From: Tetraselmis striata
Lineage: Eukaryota; Chlorophyta; Chlorodendrophyceae; Chlorodendrales; Chlorodendraceae
Assembly: GCA_006384855.1 (NCBI GenBank)
Contig: VCJN01001211.1
Coordinates: 62,001 to 126,000 of the forward strand
Direction: 5' to 3'
Length of the DNA: 64,000 nucleotides
A program made the position numbers and the translations under genes. Positions 32,071 through 44,399 of this stretch are shown in pieces. Numbering within the stretch: the first letter of the stretch is position 1; each line of letters opens with the position of its first letter. The notes beneath the pieces are model-generated. The model did not search any database. It was not told the origin of the DNA and was given only the letters and a program-made list of their open reading frames with translations.

Positions 32071-34060
32071 ATAGAGCAATACCGGTGGTGACCAGCATAC
32101 CCGCGACCAGTAGCGACTAATCCTTATGCCCGCTCCCAACCAGTAGCGCTATATCCGTAATAATACGGTGAAAAAAAGTATGACGATGCGCGCGATGCAC
32201 CGATACCCGCCAGTACCCGTCGTCGTAAGGATTATATGGCGACATGGTTTCGGAGCAGTATCGCGCAAGGAGGCGGGGGGACCTGAAACGGTTGTGCCTG
32301 GCCGTGCTTTTCCAACGTTCTAGGTAGTATCGGTGGAGCAGCGATACATATTTATATACGTACATAACGTCCGTACATACATATTTATACATATGTGTAT
32401 ACATTTGTATTTATTTACATATACACACATGGAACATACCTGCCCCCGTATTCATATTACATCACCCTTGGTATGATAACTATCCACCATGCGTGCAGGG
32501 CATTGAATCTAGGTTATTCAGGGCATGGGACAAGCCCTATGTACTGATTCTGCTGGCTTATGAGCAAAATCACAGGAAAATATTGCTGTAATCTTCGCAC
32601 GCGTAAGAATGAGAAAGTTCTCCCAGGCTCCTTGCCGCAGAGCGAAAGCTTTCCTATGGTTTTGCGTGGCTATGTGCAGCCCATCGCACGTTTCCGCGAG
32701 CCAAGTGGCACTGGATACGTGGAGTGCATTGTCATGCATCAATGCTGGTGGAAATATTCAAATATTGTTAATGTAAAAAGGGGATCGCGGGCGGGGCGGC
32801 AATGCGCATCACTCACAAGGCGACATGTTCAAATATAAGTATGGGTGGTCCGTGTGCGAGAGCGAGTATACACCCAGCACACTGTTATGCCACCGTCTCT
32901 TGCTGGGTACTATAACGCACATGCCGTATAGTTTCACGCCCGTGATGTGGCCACATGTTGCAATAAACGTTCCGTTTCGAAATATTTTTACGTTTGTAGC
33001 CCGAAACGTGCCTTAGCTTGCCCAGACGCCCGGGAAAGGGCGTTCGCACAAGGACTACGCTTCGCGTGAAAGTTATGAGATTTATTATTGTAGAAGTTGT
33101 GAGCGATGTGTTTAACGCCATGAATATCCACGTGACTGTGAGTCGTGTTAGGGTGCTCGACAACGGCACCACTGCAGTTTCGATGATATCAGCATAAACT
33201 GCGCTGTGGCTTGGCCTTACATGGCCCCGCCACCGCGCCCAATTACGTCCTAGCCCCTTGCTACATCATCCATCTATGGCCATCTCACCATGCCATGATC
33301 TATGCATGCGCGGTGGCGCGTGTGGGGCAACAACCCTAATGTTTTAGGGGTGCTGTAAACGCCCCATGCGGCGACATAACCACTCGCGTGACGTAGTCGT
33401 TAGGGTCAGAGGGTTTACTTCAATCCCTTCGACGAATCTACGATGATACTGGCTGATCATACATGTCCAATATTCTAGGGTTTCAGATCATAAACCCTAT
33501 ATTACCCCAATTCAGCTGCCCATGTATCCGTATATACTCAGATTTGGCGAACGAACATGCGCATATGAGTTGTGTGGAGGGGTGTATTTGGACGGCGACG
33601 ACAGCACGACGTGGTTTCGGAGCACTTGCGCGCTGTTGCGCTCCAAAAACAACAGCAGCCGTGCGCGTAAGCAATAATTTGCGGAATGTGCCCTTATGTA
33701 ACTACTGGCAATAATTCAGCGTGAAATTGCCATTCACTAGCATGCTGATTCATGTGTGATGTACGCAGTATGCTACCATATTTAATTCAATAATCATTCA
33801 ATACAAAGAGTTCTTTGTAGTATGTGGCAGGTAAATACACCCGTGGTAGCAACGTCTGATATGTTGACTATTCTTCTGTACCGCTACATACAAAAGTGTT
33901 CATTGCAATTTCATCAAATAACATAACAGAAAGAGCAGTCCCACACAAGAATAAATGACGATTGCCGCCGCCTGCTTCCATCGGCTTGTAATGTAGGCAT
34001 GTCCAAGGTCGCGGCTCGAACCCTGGAGGTTTGCTGGCTGTGTATGCAGCAAAGTCGACA
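32071..34060. other. No gene recognised, AT-richer DNA
   Basis: Two kilobases without a credible ORF, including TACATA-rich DNA at 32330-32420. I see no repeat copy or RNA gene. Confidence 0.4.
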
Positions 34061-34063
34061 AAA

Positions 34064-37000
34064 TCAGCGGACGTCGCCCAGTTCGTTGGCAAATACTATG
34101 TCAGCGCTGTGTGCGGAGTTGATGCCCAGCTTGGCCAGCAGGTAGCGCTCCTTCTCCCTGGCGCTGCTGCCCACTCCATTCCACTCGAAGAACGGCACAC
34201 TAAGCACCTGTTGCCCGGTGAGCGCCGTCACCAGCCGCCGCCGCAGGCACGTGCTGCCGAGCGGCTTGTGCGGTATGGATGCGCTGAAATGCCGCGGGCC
34301 GTCCACCTCTAGAAGTAGCTCCTCTCCGCACGGAAGCCGCAGCATGATGTCAACGAAGAAAGCACCGTTGGGGGAGCGCCACTCCAGCTCGCATTCCAGG
34401 CCGAGGCGGAGTAGCGCTGAATACACCTCAAGGTGGAAGTCAGAGGGCGTCACTAGCGCTGCGGCATCCTCCCAGTGCCGCTTGGCGGCTTCCCTCAGCG
34501 CCGTCGGCAAGCCATCATCCGCGCTGGAAGGAGCGCGCAGCCCCCGCATGAGCGCCGTCTGATATATCTGACAGTAATCCTCGGTGCTCAGCTTGCACTC
34601 GCCGAGTAGCGGCGCCGACAGCCGGGACAGGGTTTCACTGTCTGGTAGCGCGTCGAACACTGCATGGCTCCACAGCAGTCTGCACAGCATGCGCGGGGCG
34701 AAGGCACCAGGGGAAGCCAGTACCGCGTCGCGCGCTGCAGCTAGAAACGCCTCGACATACGCGCCGTCGTCATCACCATGCAGCACGGCCAGCGCCCAGG
34801 CGGCAGTGGACACGTCAAGCGGGCTTAGCCGCTCCATGCAGGCCGTCAGCCGGTGTGCTGCTAGTGCGCCTAGGCCTGGCTCCTCGTGACGCAGTGTGGC
34901 GCACGCCCACAGCAGCGAGACGGTGGCTGCAGGGAGGTCAGCATCGGGGTCGCTGGCATTGAAATCGACGCGCAGGGCATGCGCCGTCGTCCGCGCCAAC
35001 GCGCCCATTGCCGCCATGTTGTAGTGCCCCGTGGTTGCAAAAGGTACAGGCGGCCCTTGCCGCAGCACGGGGGCCGCTCCCAGCCAGCGTCCCGCCGCCG
35101 GCCGCCGCGTCCTGCGCTATGCGCTGTGAGAACGACAGCAGCAGGGACGGCGGGGTGTGGCGTGTATCGCCGCATGCTGTCAGCAGCTCAGCCAGCGCAT
35201 TGCCTTCGCCCGCTGCCAGCCCTGCCAGCGCCACCGGCGCCGCGACCTCAAAGAGCGCGGGTGCGCGGTGCCGCAGGTGCGCATACGCGCCCAGCAGGGC
35301 GACGAGCTCCGTTGGTCGAAAGTGGCGAAGCATCTGCACCGCAGGGCCGGCCGCCAAAGCAAAGAGGCCCGGCGAGCGATGATCCAGTGCAGCCAAGCCG
35401 CCCAGCAGGCGCGCCAACTCGGCCGGCCTGAAACGGCCCATTACTCGCGCAGCTCGTGCCGCAATACCATCCAGCAGCGCCTCCATGCCCTGTGCAGCAG
35501 GGAGGCACATGAAAACCTTGATACTCCTCCCGCCCTTTATCAAGCAGAGCTCTGTAAGGGCAACACAGCAGGGCTGCTGTGAATGTGGTAAACTAGTCTC
35601 CAGAATTGAAGTCATTGGCAATATACCCTGACTACTAACACATCTGCACCAATATTGACACACGCGATAACACCAGAGCCGTACGTGACCATCCTAGAAT
35701 ACTGGCAGCTGAGCAGGGGGTGAATTGCCCCCCTCGCCAAGCTCCGCAAATAAGCATGCCATATTACAACGGATTGCATGCGTACAACGGTGCCACCCGC
35801 CGCAGGGCACAGACACTTCCCAGGATGACACTGCGGGTACTCATACCAGCAATTATGCACCAGCCAATTAACTATTGCTACAACAGCCCAGGCAGGCAGC
35901 AGGTCAGCCCCAGCGTGGCGCAGGGTCTCAGCTCACCTCAAACTGGGTGTGGCGCGCAGCGGCCATCGCACCCACGGCAGCCGTGAGTTCAATGGGCCTC
36001 AGCTGCCCCAGCAGCGGCAGCAGCGCACTGCCAAGGCGCGACAGCAGTGTCGGTGGCAGTGCTTTGTCCGCCTGCGAGTACGCACCCAAAAGCATGACCA
36101 GCTCGCTGGCCGTCAAGGCGCTCATGCGGGACATCACCTGCGGCGCTCCATGCATAAGAAGCTGGTGGTCCCCCGCCGCCAACAGTAGGCGCGCCAAATG
36201 TCGCGGGCTGATGACTGCCAGCTGCGGGAGTGCCGCTGCCGATAGCGCCCTCATCGCCCTGCCGTCCCGCCTGCCTAACTGCGCCAGTGAGTACGCCGCA
36301 CTGGCAGTATCCCGTGGGCGGTAGCGCCCTGCACGCTCTGCAACGTGCCCCTCCAGCGCATCCAGCGCATGGCATACGGCCGCTGCGCCGGCGTGCTCGA
36401 CCCCGAGCCAGCCGTGCCAGCCGCGCCAACGCACACACCACATTGGTGGGGCTCAACTCCTGCTCCCCCTGGCGCAGCACCACGCGGGCGATGTCCTCGG
36501 CAGTCTGGCAAGCAGTGAGCTCCGCATTGAGCAGCTGCGGCACCAGGCACCAGGCGTGTTGATACCAACTCGGGAAGCCAGATGGGGAAGGGGGGTCAGG
36601 CTGGGGAAGACAATGGGACCGATTTTTACGCGCGTTGGGCTGGTGGCTGGTGGTGGCTTGTAGCTGGTAGGGATTCTCATGCTCTGGATGGGCATTTACG
36701 GCTCAGCCCAGCTCTGAGAAAAGCCCGGTACAACGGATTGGTGCGTTATAGGGGTGGATACGGCATGTCGACTCGTGCTGCAGTCTTCCATTCGCATCCA
36801 CCAAGGCTTGATAGTTACCGCCGCACATCGGACGGCGTTCGGTGAACACAGCCTAGGTGGTCTTTCAAAGCTGGGGGCATGGGTCGCTGCGGATGGGACT
36901 ACGCGTACATAACACAACTGCGAACACGGCGACTGAGTCGCACTCCCACATTTGGGTCCTGTAATCCCTATCAGATGACAGAGAAGAAGTGGAATTTCTG

Positions 37001-37288
37001 TCATGCGGCGGCAGTGCCCACCTTGTCATGACTTTCTGGCACATGCCGGGGGCGGAGGAACATCATGGCAGACAACCACCTCAGTCCTGTTGGTCCAGCC
37101 GGGGCGGCAATAGACAGCGCGCCACCCGCGCTGGTCCCCGGTCGGCTGCGCTCCCCATCCGACGCCCGCACTGGCTGACACGCCACCGCTCCAGCATTGG
37201 CTGCGCCGAGTGTGGGCGGGGCGGCCAGGGCGCGGCGGTAAGCGGTCGCGCAGGGCTGCCTCAGCCTCGACAACGCCGCCGCAAACAT
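34064..37288 (-). CDS. RAP-domain organellar RNA-binding protein (octotricopeptide/FASTK-like)
   Basis: Exon 1 complement(37022..37288) starts MFAAALSRLRQPCATAYRRA, a typical organelle transit peptide, and ends ESHDK at a GTGGGC donor. Exon 2 complement(35937..36534) and exon 3 complement(34064..35489) follow, all phase 0, about 760 residues. The middle is a series of degenerate helical repeats (SPTNVVCALARLARLAR; LRPIELTAAVGAMAAARH; FRPTELVALLGAYAHLRHR; LSPLDVSTAAWALAVLHG), as in FASTK and octotricopeptide proteins. The C-terminus carries a RAP domain (LLLEVDGPRHFS, LRRRLVTALTGQQVLSVPFFEW). Such proteins bind organellar transcripts and act in RNA processing or translation. Exons 2 and 3 are each one base over a multiple of three. 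Removing one base from GGGG near 36405 and CCCCC near 35070 restores continuous repeats, so these are probably sequencing slips. Confidence 0.82.
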
Positions 37289-37339
37289 GCGGGCGGGGCC
37301 AGGCCTCGGGTGTCGGCATAGGTGGGCGGCAGCAGCAGT

Positions 37340-38244
37340 GGGTAGCCGGCGCTGCTCGCCGTCACTGCCCCGTTGACATGTACGAGGACAGCCGCCTCCC
37401 TTCAGGTAGCAGCAACCTGGAGCTCTGTTGAACTCCTGCTACGATATATCCGGCTGACGCCAGTGACGCACTGGCACGCTGTCGCGCTGTCTGCGGGCGA
37501 GTTGCTATCTGCGTGAGGAACAGCGGAGGCTTAAGAGCCCACAGTCTGATAGTTTATCTGACGGTATCATCTACACCGTCAGCACCAGCACATCTCTTTC
37601 GTCGTTGAGCAGCTGAGGACTATCGGTGAGACAGGCGGATGCCCAGCGCAAGGGCGAGCCAGCAGCAGCAATTGCTAAAAGGATGCAGTGAAAAAGAAAT
37701 ATTCGTACTGGTACAAGTACTGGTGTGAGTTACAAAAAGCCAGCAGTAACTACAAATCCACCGCAGAAAGCAGTACCCAGGTACCGAAAGACAACACAGC
37801 AAGCCGCCCAAAGGCGCCCCGCATCCCTTTTTTCCCGCCCCCGAGACAGGACTGGCAGTGAAACCCTTGCAGCGTCTCTACGACGGCCGTTTAGGCGGCA
37901 GCAATCCAGTTACGGAAAGCCCTGGGTAGGCGAGGCTCCGTTATAGTCATCAAGCACATTGCCGAAGCATTCTTCAAGACTAATTAGAGGCCACTGACGG
38001 AATTTTAACACTGTTTGATCGCCGTCTAAAATACTGCCATTAAAATACCCGGCACTGACCACGAAAGGTCCGCCCTACCCGTTTGGGCGTCGGCCCATTC
38101 GAGTAATGCGAGTTGGGGCAAGCCCCAACCCGCGGAGCAAAGCATTTGGGGGGGGTGCGATACATGCATGTGCAACAAAGATGGCAATATGAGGGAGGGC
38201 CCGACGCCATAGCAGCTGGAAAATTTTCCCATTCCCAGTAAAAT
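37340..38244. repeat. Repeat-rich stretch left of the LINE
   Basis: Positions 37695-37830 resemble 41165-41290 (GTACTGGTGTGA, TTAC, CAGTAAC.ACAAATCCAC, CAACACAGCAAGCCGCC), and 37826-37900 match 14236-14310. Together these bracket the LINE. The remainder may be LINE 3' untranslated sequence. Confidence 0.5.
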
Positions 38245-41160
38245 CTAGGGCGCAGTGAAGGGATGGGGGACCCGGCCCAAAACAAAGGCAGTTAAGTCCT
38301 CGGTTGTTGACGCAATAACCTGACTACGAAAAAACTCCCTGAACTCCGGAACTAACAACCCAAAATTATGACGGTGATACCCCCACCGCGGGCACTCAAC
38401 CAACATATGTTCGATAGTCTCATATTCGTCACCGCCAAATGCAGTGCAGTCTTCCAGGAACCGCTCAGGCATTGCATGAATCCGGGCCAATCGGCGGGCA
38501 GAGGGAAATACTCGGGTGCGTAATTGTATCATAATGTGCAGCCCGGCCACAACTTTCGCGGGGACACCCACACCGTACTGTGGCAACGGGTTTGACGCAT
38601 AAGACGCATGGACATTTATACCCCAGGTTTTATTGCGTGCGAACGATACCGACGATTCATAATGCGCCCACACCGATGCCCTTACTAGTTTTAAATTAGC
38701 GGATTCGCGCGCGGCTAGTGACCTCCACTCAAGTGGAAGGTGCGCCCACTCAGCTAGCCCTACGTTCGCCCTAGCTAGTCGATCTAACCACCGCACACTC
38801 CCCGACGTCCACGTGTTATGGCGCGCCCGACTTGGCTGATCTACTACATGGGTTATACATGTATTCAAGTCGGATGCTTTAATGAACGCCCGAGCCCGTG
38901 CCGCAGCGGCCGTAGCCTCTATGGGCGCAATATCCAGCTCCCGCATCATTGGTGGAGTGGCCACCCCATGGGAGTTTTTACCCACCCCAATGAGGCACCG
39001 CAAGCACTGACTGAGTACGGTTTGTAATTTATTCGCGCCGCTAGTTCTATCCATGCCCCATACTTCACACCCGCAAGTTAAAACCGGCAGTACACAGGCT
39101 TTAAGGACAGACACCCGCACATTAATAGGAATTATGCACCGTCCACCGACTAATACCGAATCGAGCGCCTCAATGGCGCGCTTACCCTTCTTAACCCGGT
39201 CGTCTACTATGCGTTGCATACCTAAATCCGACTTAATGACCGTACCCAAATACCTATATTCATTTACAACCGGTGTCCGTCCTCTCCCAAGCTGCCATCG
39301 GGCAGCTTGTTCGCGTAACGCGGTCTCGTCGGAATATCGGCCTAATGCCATCACCCCATCACCCCAAACTCCATAAAATGGTCCTCCGCCCACTGCGAGA
39401 AGTGGGCGAACATGGCATGCATGTTATCGAACGAGCCTGTGATACCAACAGCGTCGTCCGCGTATAACTGACCTGGCGCCCTTATTAGTGGTTGCCTTGC
39501 CGCTAATGTGTCGATGGTAGATCACACCCTAGATGTTCTACCCCATCGAATATATCGTTAATAAATATGTCAAATGGGATGGGGGGAAGCGGGGCATCCC
39601 TGTCGGAGACCACGCTCTATGGGTATAGGGTCTGATAGTGTTCCCGGGGCCACCCCTGTCTTGACCCGTACCATACTATCCATGTATAAAGTTTTAATGA
39701 AGGTAAGCATATGACCCGTGACTCCTATGGCTTGTAGTGTTAGGAATAAAAGCTCATGAGGTACGGTGTCATATGCCTTCCTAAAGTCAATAAAACCCGC
39801 ATACGTGGGTAGACCTGCCGCTTGGCGACGAGCCGCGATATCGAAGAAGTTGGCAACTTGCATGGGGCCCTCCTCATTCCGCATAAAATCCGCTTGCCAA
39901 CGGCGGATTATCCCTTTAGCTTGGCAGACGTCTTGCAAGCGTTGGGCAATGACGGCCACAAGGAGTTTCATAGCAGCACCCATAATCGAAATACCCCTAT
40001 AATTGTCAATAACGGTCGCGTCGCCTTTCTTGGGCACCGATACTATGGCCGAGCTACGCCACTGCTGGGGGATATAGTTCGTAGTCCATATCCCGTTAAT
40101 TAAGGCCAGGAATGCCTTGCCAAAATGGCTATTTGGGGCGTATATCGCCAATTTTAAAGCCTCCGCAGTAATCCCATCCCGCCCCTTGGCCTTATTATTT
40201 TTCAAACGCCTAAAAGCCGTGACTAGTTCCTCCCATGTTATATGCCCATTAATCCCGTTTAGTGCGGGGGCAATTGGTGGCGATGTACCGCGGCGGTGTT
40301 CCCACGCCGCACGGTATATCGCAACCCGTTGTGCTAGGGGGAGGGAGTCACGCAAATAAAGCTCCCGATAGTGGCGCGCCCAGCACGCATTGATTTCGTC
40401 CGGCTCGGTATGAAGTGCCCCCGATACCGGATCGCGTACTGGCTGGTCGTTCGCGCCCTCGAATGAGCCCTGCCCCTTACGGAGAGAGCGCGCCCACTTC
40501 CAGAACTCCCGTCTCCCACCACCCTTCTTAAAATCCTGAACCGCTTTTTGCACGGCCCGCTCCCTCTGGCGGCGGCGGTTATTACGTACTAGGGTCCGGA
40601 CCCTACGCCGTGCAGCAGCATAATGTGCCGACACTAGAGCGGCATCCCGAAGGTCCCTAGTCCCCTGGCACGCCATAAAGGCCATGCGCCGACGATTAAT
40701 CGCACCTAGAATATACCGTTGCAGTGGCGGCCCTAGGTCCCGACGCCTAGGCTTGGTAACAGCCCCTACCCCACGCGCCGCCGACCATATTGCATGGATA
40801 AAGTGGTCGGCGCCGGTGTCTAGGGACCCCCCCTCCCGAGGGCCCACCGTCATCTAGAGGGGTGAGCACCGCGAACGGATTAGCAGTGACAAAAATCGTG
40901 GAACGGCTTCGGCCATTCAGTGGGAGAGGCCCCGTGGGCCGGTTTGGGAATGGACCTTGCAGACATGCGTTCATGCATGGGAGGTGGACAGGTATCCTCA
41001 CGGATTGCGCCCACGGGGAGAGAAGACATGACATGGAAGTGATCGGAGGTGTCCCAAGCGTAGTCCACCCATGCCGAGGGCGAGAGAGGGGGGGGAGGGC
41101 CTATGGTGGGAGGCCATGCGATGAAGTGGTCGAGAACGCATCCCGCATCCCTTATCATCC
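38245..41160 (-). mobile_element. Decayed APE-type LINE (non-LTR retrotransposon)
   Basis: On the minus strand, 41158-40880 holds the tail of an apurinic-type endonuclease (WVDYAWDTSDHFHV, the SDH motif). The reverse transcriptase follows: RSSAIVSVPKKGD, NYRGISIMGAAMKLL, DFRKAYDTVPHELL, RGLRQGCP, and YADDAVGI at 39464 downwards. The C-terminal part (39393-38245) contains YRYLGTVIKSDLGMQ, then a Cys/His cluster (FLEDCTAFGGDEYETIEHML and VECPRWGYHR). The element is interrupted by a one-base slip in the CCCCGCTTCC stretch near 39590, lost frame between there and the YADD box, and an 8-base tandem duplication (GGTGATGG twice) near 39360. The endonuclease N-terminus is missing, so the copy is 5'-truncated and dead. 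Confidence 0.85.
39570..40853 (-). pseudogene. LINE reverse transcriptase, main open segment
   Basis: 427 codons open without a stop. It covers the linker after the endonuclease and reverse transcriptase blocks 0-4 up to RGLRQGCPAS, where the frame is lost just before the FDIFINDIF block. It encodes an Arg-rich, nucleic-acid-binding N-terminal region (RRRVRTLVRNNRRRQRERA). Confidence 0.85.
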
Positions 41161-41602
41161 ACCACCTTACTTAAGGATTACGAGTACTGGTGTGAATTAC
41201 GAAAAGGGCAGTAACAAATCCACAAATTGCAAAAAGTAGTATTAAAAAATCAACACAGCAAGCCGCCTAATAAAAGCGGCCCGCATTGATTTCGCATGAG
41301 GCGGGATGGATGAGAGATGCTCACACGGTTCAGAGTCCGGGCCAAGCGTGCACGTGTGAGTGAGGGTGATCCTCGGACGTGCTGTGCAGCTTCAGCAACG
41401 GGATGGCAGACGAACTTACGCCGTCTGATGAGGCAGCAAACGCGCTCTCGAGCGGCCACCAAGCTCAGAACCCCGAGGAAATCTCTTGCGAGCAAGGCCT
41501 CCTGGTGAGCCCGGGTGGTGCACCGAGTGCCCGGCGATGAGAGGGCACCCCGATCCGCAGCCAAGCATGCATGTGATACCGCGCACTGTGCGGCGCACCC
41601 CC

Positions 41603-42340
41603 TTACTTGCTCACCTCACTCACTGTGTCGAAGACCATGCCCGTGTACCCCGACATATCCAGGATGTCTCGAAGAGGACCCTTCTGTCTGAGCTCCGTGT
41701 TGTGCCACGCCGCATCCCGCGCAGCCAACCCCCGTTGTATGTCGCCCAACAGGGAGCGCTCAAACCGATCCACAGCCGTGGCCCGGGGCACTGCAATGTA
41801 CTTGACCCCGTACTACCGCTTAGTCTTGAACTCCAGCAGCGTGGACTTCAAGCTCCGGGGATCATAGCTCCCGGTCACGACGTTGAATGCCGCAAGGGAG
41901 AGCTCTGCGTCCGGCACTAGGTCCTTGAGTCCATCCCTGGGCACGGTGTTGCCGAGAGGCACTGCCTGCTGGAACAAGTCATCAACCTTCTGCCGTACAG
42001 GGATACCTAGGTCGTGAATACAGTGATCGCGGAAGGCGTCTGCGATAGCGTCGTGCTGTACACGCCAGTGGGCGTCTCCAAGCGCCGGGAGGTTCATGAG
42101 CGCGTCGCCGTATAGGTCAACATTGACAGGGTTGTGCCCTGTCGAGGGCAGATTGATCTGGCTCCCAACCACCGGGGCCAAGCACGGGCTAGGCAGAAAG
42201 AAGTACCCAGCGGCGATCTCCCGCAGCTCATGCGGAGTCATGACCGTCCGCGCGGCGGGGATGGCCACTGTCCACATGCCCGACGCCGCGTCGAGCTGGA
42301 TGAAGATCCGTTCCCTACATATGACAGGGAGAGCGCACAC
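41603..42340 (-). pseudogene. PD-(D/E)XK nuclease-like ORF next to the LINE, one in-frame TAG
   Basis: A single frame runs from 42340 to 41603, broken only by one TAG at 41810-41812. It reads LYGDALMNLPALGDAHWRVQ, then KDLVPDAELSLAAFNV, LKSTLLEFKTKR, the stop, YGVKYIAVPRATAVDRFERS, KGPLRDILDMSGYTGMVFDT. The spacing PD ... EFK fits a PD-(D/E)XK nuclease core, and I recall similar ORFs beside reverse transcriptases in algal and oomycete mobile elements. The function is inferred. It may be the upstream ORF of the neighbouring LINE or belong to another element. Confidence 0.5.
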
Positions 42341-42973
42341 GTCATTTTGAAGCCGAGAGTTGTTGGCTTGGCTGGTACCGCTTTCGACTGCTGCTGCGGC
42401 ATGGGTTTATTACTCGTAGTGACGGTGGGGGATTAGCGACCATAATCCACTTTGTGTATCTATCGATTACTTGTCGTTGTTCGATTACTCACCATAGTAT
42501 TAGCGAATTTATTTTTCCGTGGGGTAGCTGCAAAACGATCACGAAATATCACCCGAAAAGGCACGATAGGAAACGCACAGTGTAAGGATTATGCGCGGCG
42601 ACTGCTACCTCAATTAGGCAGGTCCGATTCATGTATGTTTTTTAGAACCCCCCCTCTACTTTATTTATATTGATCTCGCAGTACTTAGTAGAACATGCCC
42701 AAAGTTGCATAATAACTACCACTGACATGACTTTTTCTGATGGTTTCAATGCATGGCTGTGTGGAGAAGGGTGTTCCCTGCCATATGCAAGCATAAACCG
42801 TCGGAGGGTGGGGCACTTTTTGGAACCATTAGCAAATTGCAATCAGCATCAAGGCAACCCAACCATATGGTGGCCCTATCCACCCCTCCCTGTAGGGCTA
42901 TGCGGCCGCTTATCTGGTGTATGTCGCTGCTACTTGCTGATACTGTTGTGGCTGCTCTGCCCTCTGCTCACCC

Positions 42974-43168
42974 ATGCTACGCAATCCTGTCTGCCTATCT
43001 AGCTCTTGCAGCTTCTCAGCACAATTGACCTTGGCGCCCCATATGGCTGCCCCACTTCATGACCTATGCCGAAAGACCAAAAAGTTTGTATGGGGTGAGC
43101 GTGAGCATGTTGCGTTCAATGTTCTTAAATATGCCCTCTGCTCCGTCCCAATAGTGCTCATGTCATAA
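42974..43168 (+). pseudogene. Ty3/gypsy reverse transcriptase-RNase H junction remnant
   Basis: Encodes MAAPLHDLCRKTKKFVWGER, then EHVAFNVLKYALCSVPIV. This matches the conserved connection between reverse transcriptase and RNase H of Ty3-type elements (APLxxLxxKxxxFxW...AFxxLKxALxxxPVL). No other gypsy domain is nearby. Confidence 0.7.
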
Positions 43169-43285
43169 AGGGCACTTGGTACCCGGCAGCATGCTCACAT
43201 GCTCTGCTTAGGGGCAACACAATGTTGTAGGCAGTCTGTAACTCAGCATCCATCTGCATCACCTGCCCATCAGCGCGATGCATAA

Positions 43286-44092
43286 TCAGTGGGCACAACA
43301 TAGCAAGGCAGACATCAAGATTAGGCACGGGGCAGGTAATGAGGCAAGAAAGGGTGCAGAGCTGGCAGCAAGCCTCACCTTGTGACCATGCACACCATGC
43401 ACACAAGATGGGATGAGCTCCCAAGTGGGGTTTTTCTTCTTGTGTGTGTAATACTCGATCTCCACCATAGCAGCACAAGCCAGGCGGGAATCAAACACAA
43501 AGGAAGCGTGATGAGAATGGTCCTCATCCAGAGATTGCATGTCACACATGTGTCGGAGTTCTGACCGTCTGCAAGGCCATTGGCAGCCAGCCACATGCGC
43601 CACAGCAAGGTGTCTTGACATGATATGGTTGATCCGTGGCGTGTCAGCTGCAGATGATATACTGAATGTGGCATGCACAGGGAGGCAGAGCAGCTCACCG
43701 CCAGTTGGTAGTCTCCTATGGTGTGAGAGTTGGCTCCTCGTCATCAGCTCGCGATGGAAGCACCATGTTGCAACATGCTTGCCAAGAGAAGACGCACCTC
43801 GGCTTTTGGCAGTCCGGCTCCTTGCAGCGTACAATTCCACGCAGCCGTCCAATGCCTCCGATCTGGAATCCCGTCCGATTGCCAACTACACGAGCACTGG
43901 ACGACACAGCAGTGGTAGTGTCTTGCCTAGCAACCGGTTGTAATGGATGTTCAGTAGGCGCTGCCTGGTGCGACTGCTAGCCCCGGCCACGGCCCCAACC
44001 GCCCCCCGCTCGAAGTTGAGCATAGACTTGGCAAGAAGCCGGCCTTCCCATATCACATTGATCTTCAGGCAAAAGTCGTCGTCGTCGGCCAT
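43286..44092 (-). CDS. Unknown protein of the composite unit, copy 1
   Basis: Two minus-strand open segments: 44092-43886 beginning MADDDDFCLKINVIWEGRLL, and 43885-43286 (199 codons) containing CDMQSLDEDHSHHASFVFDS, then VEIEYYTHKKKNP. Both have counterparts in the same order in the 54-55 kb copy, which supports real coding in an ancestor. How they join (intron or frameshift) is unclear. No known domain. Probably a mobile-element protein. Confidence 0.4.
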
Positions 44093-44399
44093 CTTGGCGA
44101 GGAGGGGTGAAATGGTGGGTTAGGGTGGGCCAGCGGGAGGTGTCGGTCCAGCCCGGCCAAGCGCCATCCAAGGATTTCCCTGGACTGGATAGTAACTGCG
44201 GTGGTGCGGGGCTGAGCCCCCGCCAGCCGCTCGTGCAGCACCGCTCCCAGCCGCCGAGTACTGCTTAAGTACATGAACATAAAGTTAAGGCCACTTACAA
44301 ATAAAGTGAACCCCCCCCCCCCCCCTCTGTTTCTCCGGAAAGTAGAGGACTGAAACATAACATTTAATCAGACCTGCCTTTCAGAAGTCGCTACTAATA

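Noticed and set aside
34218-35582. Several plus-strand ORFs of 100-181 codons
   Set aside because: Antisense shadows of the RAP-domain protein on the minus strand.
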